Of a stretch of 9,747 bases of DNA, positions 6,021 to 9,747 are shown piece by piece. Made by a program: the position numbers and the translations under genes. The stretch covers positions 1 to 9,747 of the forward strand of contig JAIBHM010000141.1 of NCBI GenBank assembly GCA_020028535.1, read 5' to 3'. The notes under the pieces were generated by a model, which worked only from the letters and a program-made list of their open reading frames with translations, was not told the DNA's origin and did not search any database. The stretch comes from Armatimonadota bacterium (GTDB lineage Bacteria; Sysuimicrobiota; Sysuimicrobiia; Sysuimicrobiales; Kaftiobacteriaceae). Numbering within the stretch: position 1 is the stretch's first letter; every line of letters begins with the position of its first letter.

Positions 6021-6431
6021 ATGGAAGACTTTCTCACGGCTTCCCAAGCAGCCAAGCTATTGCAGCTTCATGTAAAGCGCGTGCAAGCATTGGCTCGAGC
6101 CGGCAACCTTCCCGCCGTCCGAGTGGGGCGGAAATGGCTTTTCCGTCGCAGTCAACTTGAGGGACACTTGGGACGGGAGAGTCACAAGGGCCCAGGCCGG
6201 CGAGCGGACGGCAGGAGAGCGGATGTGGAGATCAGCGGACGCAATCAGTTCAGAGGCAAAGTTGCTGGCGTAGCGTTTGGCGGGGTGATGGCTGAAGTGC
6301 GTGTGATGGTCGACGGAAATGAGATCGCCGCGATCATTACGCGATCGTCTGTCGAGCGCCTCGGCATCAAGGTGGGCGATGAAGTGGTCGCTATCGTCAA
6401 GGCGACCGACGTGATGATCGGCAAGCCCTGA
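6021..6431 (+). CDS. Excisionase-type HTH fused to Mop (TOBE) molybdate-binding domain; candidate Mo/W-responsive regulator
   Basis: Two domains are clear in the 136 residues. The first (about 4-50: FLTASQAAKLLQLHVKRVQA, then AGNLPAVRVGRKWLFRRSQL) is the HTH_17/excisionase fold, with the typical GRKWLF wing. A basic, glycine- and arginine-rich linker (51-68) leads to a Mop domain (about 71-135: ISGRNQFRGKVAGV, VERLGIKVGDEVVAIVKATD, VMIGKP), which in molbindins and ModE binds molybdate or tungstate oxyanions, usually in oligomers. The natural reading is a one-component sensor that binds DNA according to oxyanion level; this is known for ModE, which uses a different HTH, and is inferred here. 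It is the first gene of the operon, with modA starting 9 bp after its stop. The decamer array directly upstream is the obvious candidate binding site. An intracellular molybdate-storage role is the alternative, but the HTH argues against storage alone. Confidence 0.88.
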   Translation: MEDFLTASQAAKLLQLHVKRVQALARAGNLPAVRVGRKWLFRRSQLEGHLGRESHKGPGRRADGRRADVEISGRNQFRGKVAGVAFGGVMAEVRVMVDGNEIAAIITRSSVERLGIKVGDEVVAIVKATDVMIGKP

Positions 6432-6440
6432 GGAAACGTC

Positions 6441-7235
6441 ATGAGAACCCGACACGTCCTGCTCCTCATTGCGATTCTGCTATTCTCGCCTGGCGCCGTT
6501 GCCCCCGCATACATCCAAGCACAGGGCACTCCGGTGCTGTACGTGGCTGCCGCCTCTGACCTTCGATTTGCTCTGACAGAGATCACAGGGACGGTCGAAC
6601 AAACCCACTCCGTGCGCGTGATCATCACCTTTGGATCCTCGGGTCAGCTGGCGGCACAGATCGAGCAGGGTGCCCCATTCGATGTCTTCTTCTCGGCAAA
6701 CGAGGCGTTCGTGAGCGCCCTTGCCGGGAAAGGGTACCTGGATCCGACATCAACCGTCGTGTACGCGATCGGCCGTATCGTCGTGTGGGTACGGCGGGAC
6801 TCGCCGGTGAACGTCCGCACCGGATTACATGCGCTCGTTGACCCCCGGATCCGCTTTGTCGCGATCGCGAACCCGCAGCATGCGCCGTATGGCATGGCTG
6901 CCGTCGACGCACTCCGGCGCACCGGCCTCTATGAACGGGTCCGCGGCAAGCTCGTGTTGGGTGAGAACATCTCCCAGACCCTACAGTTTGCGCAGACCGG
7001 CAACGCGGACGCGGCCATTGTCGCTCTGTCGCTGGCGGTCGCGCCTCCCGTGCACCCCACCGGGCGGTTCATTCTGATCCCCGCGAGCCTTCACGATCCC
7101 ATCCGTCAGGGCGCAGGGATCGTGGCGCGAACGGCCCATCCACAGCTCGCGCGTGCCCTCCTGGCTGCCGTGCTCTCGGATGAAGGCCAGAACACGCTGC
7201 GTCGCTACGGCTTCGCGATTCCCCGCGTGCCGTGA
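6441..7235 (+). CDS. modA: Molybdate ABC transporter substrate-binding protein
   Basis: ModA captures molybdate (often also tungstate) outside the membrane and delivers it to ModB. The 264-residue protein has a Sec signal peptide (basic MRTRH, hydrophobic core 6-22, likely cut near 25-29). Next come family signatures YVAAASDLRFAL (34-45), TFGSSGQLAAQIEQGAPFDV (63-82), FFSANEAF, NPQHAPYGMAAVDAL (144-158), GENISQTLQFAQTGNADAAI (174-193) and a C-terminal helix. Serines at 39 and in the GSSG turn (65-68) match the oxyanion-contacting positions of ModA. There is no lipobox cysteine, so the protein would be free in a periplasm or released, rather than lipid-anchored. GAGGAAA precedes the ATG and overlaps the stop of the regulator gene, indicating one transcript. 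Identity as a molybdate-type binding protein is strong; molybdate versus tungstate preference cannot be read from sequence. Confidence 0.94.
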   Translation: MRTRHVLLLIAILLFSPGAVAPAYIQAQGTPVLYVAAASDLRFALTEITGTVEQTHSVRVIITFGSSGQLAAQIEQGAPFDVFFSANEAFVSALAGKGYLDPTSTVVYAIGRIVVWVRRDSPVNVRTGLHALVDPRIRFVAIANPQHAPYGMAAVDALRRTGLYERVRGKLVLGENISQTLQFAQTGNADAAIVALSLAVAPPVHPTGRFILIPASLHDPIRQGAGIVARTAHPQLARALLAAVLSDEGQNTLRRYGFAIPRVP

Positions 7236-7248
7236 ATAGGTCACCGGC

Positions 7249-7914
7249 GTGAGCGTGGGTCTGGACTGGTCGCCGCTTTGGCTCTCGATGCGCGTGGCGG
7301 GCCTGGCCACGGTAGGTGCGGCGGTCGTGGGCACGATCGTCGCGTATGCCCTGGCAGAGGGGCGCTGGAGAGGCCGCGACGTGGTGGAGTCGATCACCAC
7401 GCTGCCGTTGATCCTCCCGCCCACGGTACTGGGGTACTATCTCCTGGTTGCGCTGGGCCGGCAAAGTGCGCTCGGTGCATTTTTCGAGCGAGTCACCGGA
7501 GTACCGCTCGTCTTCACCTGGCAGGGTGCGGTCGTTGCGGCCGGCGTCGCAGCTTTCCCGTACATCGTACGCACCGGCAGGGCCGCATTTGAGCAGGTGG
7601 ACACTTCTGCGGTTGAAGCCGCGCGGATCGATGGCGCGGGAAGGGCACAGCAGTTCTTATTCGTCCTCTTGCCGCTGGCGCGCCGGGGGATTGCCGCGGG
7701 GGTCGCCCTCGCCTTTGCGCGGGCGCTGGGAGAGTTCGGCGCCACGTTGATGGTTGCAGGGAACATCCCGGGGCGGACGCAGACAATGCCGCTGGCGATC
7801 TACGATGCGGTCCAGGCCGGCGCGTGGGATGCGGCACGGGTGATGGTGACGATCTTGACCGTCCTCGCCCTCGCGGTGTTGTTGATCGCGGGCCGGCTGG
7901 GCGGGAAAGTCTAG
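7249..7914 (+). CDS. modB: Molybdate ABC transporter permease
   Basis: ModB is the membrane channel of the molybdate importer. The 221 residues contain about five hydrophobic segments (roughly 11-36, 52-72, 92-108, 136-160, 197-215). The ABC-permease EAA loop at 123-142 (VEAARIDGAGRAQQFLFVLL plus the following P) is where the ATPase docks. The ModB signature ARALGEFGATLMVAGNIPGR follows at 157-176, then TQTMPLAIYDAV. The start is GTG at 7249, 13 bp after modA, with a modest AGGT ribosome site. The EAA loop is intact, so the permease should still engage an ATPase, yet no modC follows; the next gene is an unrelated DinB protein 14 bp away. Fused ModB-ModC proteins exist, but this one ends without an ATPase domain. 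Confidence 0.94.
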   Translation: MSVGLDWSPLWLSMRVAGLATVGAAVVGTIVAYALAEGRWRGRDVVESITTLPLILPPTVLGYYLLVALGRQSALGAFFERVTGVPLVFTWQGAVVAAGVAAFPYIVRTGRAAFEQVDTSAVEAARIDGAGRAQQFLFVLLPLARRGIAAGVALAFARALGEFGATLMVAGNIPGRTQTMPLAIYDAVQAGAWDAARVMVTILTVLALAVLLIAGRLGGKV

Positions 7915-7928
7915 AGGGGGAGCGAGCG

Positions 7929-8375
7929 ATGTCGCTTTCGGACGTCATCAGAACAAATTTTCTGAGATCTATCGGCCTCTACCAAGAGCTGGTCGCGGAA
8001 CTCCCTGAGGCAGCCCTGGCGATGAAGCTCCCGGGTATTCCTTCCAACTCCATCGGGCATCAACTCTGGTGCGTCGTGGGCGCCAGAGAGAGTTTTAGTC
8101 GCGCCATCCGAGCGGGAGCGTGGTCGGGCTTCTCCTGCTCGCTGACGTCCGAGCGGTCGCGGGAAAGGGCGGCCGTTCAGCGCGCCCTCTCCAGTTCGGC
8201 AGACGCGCTCCTCGGTGTCCTTTCAGACCTGGAGTCATACAACGATGACAGGAATCGCTTCGTTGCAGATCTCCTCGAGCACGAAGCGGCCCACCACGGT
8301 CAACTCATTCGATACTTGTACGGACTCAAGCTACCGATCCCCGGAGGATGGAAAGCGAAGTATGCGTTGGATTAG
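7929..8375 (+). CDS. DinB-family (DUF664-like) putative metal-dependent protein
   Basis: The 148 residues resemble the DinB/YfiT four-helix bundle, a family that includes thiol transferases and many proteins of unknown role. Likely metal ligands are H44 (SNSIGHQLWCVVGARESF) and the pair in EHEAAHHGQLIRYLYGL (H118, H122, H123), the usual three-histidine arrangement. The ending LPIPGGWKAKYALD is common in this group. The start is ATG at 7929 with a GGGGGAG ribosome site; the frame is open further upstream but that stretch overlaps modB. It is probably transcribed with the modAB genes (14-bp gap), sitting where modC is normally found, though nothing in it suggests transport. Its stop codon overlaps that of the convergent flavoprotein gene. 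Substrate is unknown. Confidence 0.85.
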   Translation: MSLSDVIRTNFLRSIGLYQELVAELPEAALAMKLPGIPSNSIGHQLWCVVGARESFSRAIRAGAWSGFSCSLTSERSRERAAVQRALSSSADALLGVLSDLESYNDDRNRFVADLLEHEAAHHGQLIRYLYGLKLPIPGGWKAKYALD

Positions 8376-9391
8376 GCAGGCTGAAAGATGCCGAGGTAAT
8401 GCCGCATGAACGCCCGCAGCGGGCCGGGATGGGCGAGAAACGCCGCGGCGGCGCCGGTCAGTCGCAGCGGCATCGCCAGTAATGCGATGTTCCCCCAGGT
8501 GAGCGCGCGGAACTTCCGGCGGGCGGCGTCCGCAAACTCGCGATAGCCGCGAGCGGCCTCCTCGAATGACCGGCGTCCCGCGAGCACGTCCGCCAGCAGT
8601 TCACCGCACTTGAATCCGCCGAGCACCGCTGTCCGGATCCCTTCTCCGGTCAGCGGCAGGCACTGACCGGAGGCGTCGCCGACGATTAAGACGTCATCCA
8701 CGACCGCCTCTCGTAGGCCGGATGCCAGGTAGCCGCCGTGAATCTCCCCGGGATGTAAGCGAAAGCGTGAGAGAAAGCGCACAAGGCCATCGCCGAGCCG
8801 TGTTCTCCCGAGATAACTGAGCACGCCGAAGCGGACTGTCTCGCCGCAGGGGAATGCCCAGGCATAGCCGTCTCGCACTTCAGGGAGAAAGTAGAAGTGC
8901 AGCCCGGATGGCCACTCGGCCGGGAGTTCCGTCTCAATCCCGAAGGCCATCCAGCGGCGGTTCACGTATCGGCTGCCCGGGCCGCCCACCAGGGCCGCTC
9001 TCCAGCCCGAGGCATCGAGAAGAAAGCGGCCTTCCACGTCCCCGGTCCCGGTCAGCACGCGCGTCCCTTCACGACGGACCACGGTCGCCTGCCGGAACTC
9101 GGCCGGGGTTCGGGCAAACGCGTCCTGGCAGAACCGCTTGTAGTCGAAGGTGCAGAAGGGCTCAGGCAGCGGCCAGGTTGCCTCGCGGCCCGGCGTGTGC
9201 ATCACGAGCGCATCGTGCACCTGCTGGACCGAGGCCTCCCCGCCCATCGCGCGCACAGTCGAAAGCGGCGCGCCGCATGCTGAAGTCTGGCCTTCGCCGA
9301 GCGGATCTTTGTCCAGCAGCAGCCGCTGTGCGGCGGCAATCCCGGCGAAGCTGGCGCCGGCGATGACGACGTCGTGCGGGGGCATGGTCAT
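8372..9391 (-). CDS. FAD-dependent oxidoreductase, geranylgeranyl-reductase-like, with shortened N-terminal FAD fold
   Basis: The protein (339 residues) belongs to the flavoprotein group that includes geranylgeranyl reductases, which hydrogenate isoprenoid double bonds, and related halogenase or hydroxylase-like enzymes. Signatures are a dinucleotide-binding start VVIAGASFAGIAAA (8-21), LLDKDPLGEGQTSACGAP (25-42), LLDASGW (124-130), the YxWxFP motif GYAWAFP (175-181) and the FAD-phosphate motif VLIVGDASGQCLPLTGEGI (234-252). A basic, hydrophobic C-terminal region (about 295-339) may touch the membrane. The oddity lies at residues 22-27: only 10 residues separate the last glycine of the GxSxxG turn from the acidic residue ending strand 2, where relatives have about 18. 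The start is ATG at 9391, preceded by GGAG about 12 nt away that overlaps the DUF881 stop, so the two genes form an operon. The substrate is not known. Confidence 0.85.
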   Translation of the reverse strand: MTMPPHDVVIAGASFAGIAAAQRLLLDKDPLGEGQTSACGAPLSTVRAMGGEASVQQVHDALVMHTPGREATWPLPEPFCTFDYKRFCQDAFARTPAEFRQATVVRREGTRVLTGTGDVEGRFLLDASGWRAALVGGPGSRYVNRRWMAFGIETELPAEWPSGLHFYFLPEVRDGYAWAFPCGETVRFGVLSYLGRTRLGDGLVRFLSRFRLHPGEIHGGYLASGLREAVVDDVLIVGDASGQCLPLTGEGIRTAVLGGFKCGELLADVLAGRRSFEEAARGYREFADAARRKFRALTWGNIALLAMPLRLTGAAAAFLAHPGPLRAFMRHYLGIFQPA

Positions 9392-9406
9392 CGAGGGGGA
9401 TTGCTC

Positions 9407-9747
9407 CTACTCAGTCGGCTTCGCGAAGTCGAACGTCATCGTGCCCTTGTAGGCGGGGACGATGATACCCTCGCGGCGGGCGATCGTAATCGTCAGGCCG
9501 AGCGCGCGGAGCCCTTCAATGAGCCCGCCCCGGATATTCAGCGCGCCTTCGAGCGTTCCGGGATCGCCGATGGCGACGATGTCGAACGGACCGCTGAGCC
9601 GCTGCAGGTTGACCACCACCGTGCCGCCGACCTGGCTGAGTCCCGTCATGGCCGTGAGACGCTGCCCGTTGACCGCGATGGCCTCGGCGCCGGCCGCCCA
9701 CAGTTCGTTCACCACCGCCACGATGTCCTGGTAGCTCACGGTGACGG
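9407..9747 (-). CDS. DUF881-family protein, C-terminal part (partial, runs off window end)
   Basis: The visible C-terminal about 113 residues (first complete codon at 9745) match DUF881: DIVAVVNELWAAGAEAIAVN, GQRLT, a GGTVVVNLQRLSGPFDIVAI stretch, GDPGTLEGALNIRGG, and the ending with VPAYKGTMTFDFAKP. Complete family members usually have an N-terminal membrane helix and coiled coil, which here lie beyond the window. A GTG at 9739 would give a shorter reading frame, but family homology continues to the edge, so it is treated as partial. The biochemical role is unknown; in Firmicutes and Actinobacteria relatives (YlxW/YlxX type) often sit near cell-division genes. It is 15 bp upstream of the flavoprotein gene on the same strand. 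Confidence 0.9.
   Translation of the reverse strand, partial: VTVSYQDIVAVVNELWAAGAEAIAVNGQRLTAMTGLSQVGGTVVVNLQRLSGPFDIVAIGDPGTLEGALNIRGGLIEGLRALGLTITIARREGIIVPAYKGTMTFDFAKPTE

Overview
The window is GC-rich bacterial DNA with tightly packed genes and frequent GTG or TTG starts. The core genes (uvrB, coaE, polA, a tRNA-Leu) are clearly bacterial. A DUF881-family gene, the coupled polA-coaE pair and the general protein style fit a Terrabacteria-side lineage (Firmicutes/Chloroflexi/Armatimonadota-Sysuimicrobiota type). That placement is an impression from the sequence, not a computed classification. No phage, transposase, integrase or CRISPR array is visible.

Layout. (1) Positions 1-4310, all minus strand, form a genome-maintenance block read in the order polA, coaE, uvrB. 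DNA polymerase I ends in the GTGA that starts dephospho-CoA kinase. After a 114-bp gap with its own extended -10 promoter comes uvrB, cut by the window edge. (2) Positions 4311-4456 are a divergent intergenic region with a near-consensus promoter for tRNA-Leu(CAA) (4457-4545) on the plus strand. (3) Only 34 bp after the tRNA starts a plus-strand set: an ArsR-type repressor, an SRPBCC (AHSA1-like) protein and a small four-helix membrane protein. (4) Positions 5911-6020 hold a striking array of a 10-bp unit (core TCCCTTA / TAAGGGA) in both orientations, including a perfect 17-bp inverted repeat. It lies directly before a gene fusing an excisionase-type helix-turn-helix to a Mop molybdate-binding domain. 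(5) That gene leads a molybdate uptake set: regulator, ModA, ModB. The ModC ATPase is absent and a DinB-family gene follows modB instead. (6) Positions 8372-9747, minus strand, hold a geranylgeranyl-reductase-like flavoprotein and, upstream of it, the C-terminal part of a DUF881 protein.

How it works together. PolA and UvrB both act in nucleotide excision repair (damage recognition, then gap filling), and CoaE finishes coenzyme A synthesis. The Mop regulator probably senses molybdate or tungstate and controls its own operon through the phased decamer array; this is inference from position. ModA and ModB would need an ATPase encoded elsewhere.

Most worth a second look are the phased decamer array beside the HTH-Mop gene, the missing modC, a CoaE whose P-loop lysine is serine, a Pol I whose motif A steric-gate glutamate is aspartate, and a flavoprotein that seems to lack about eight residues from its FAD-binding fold.
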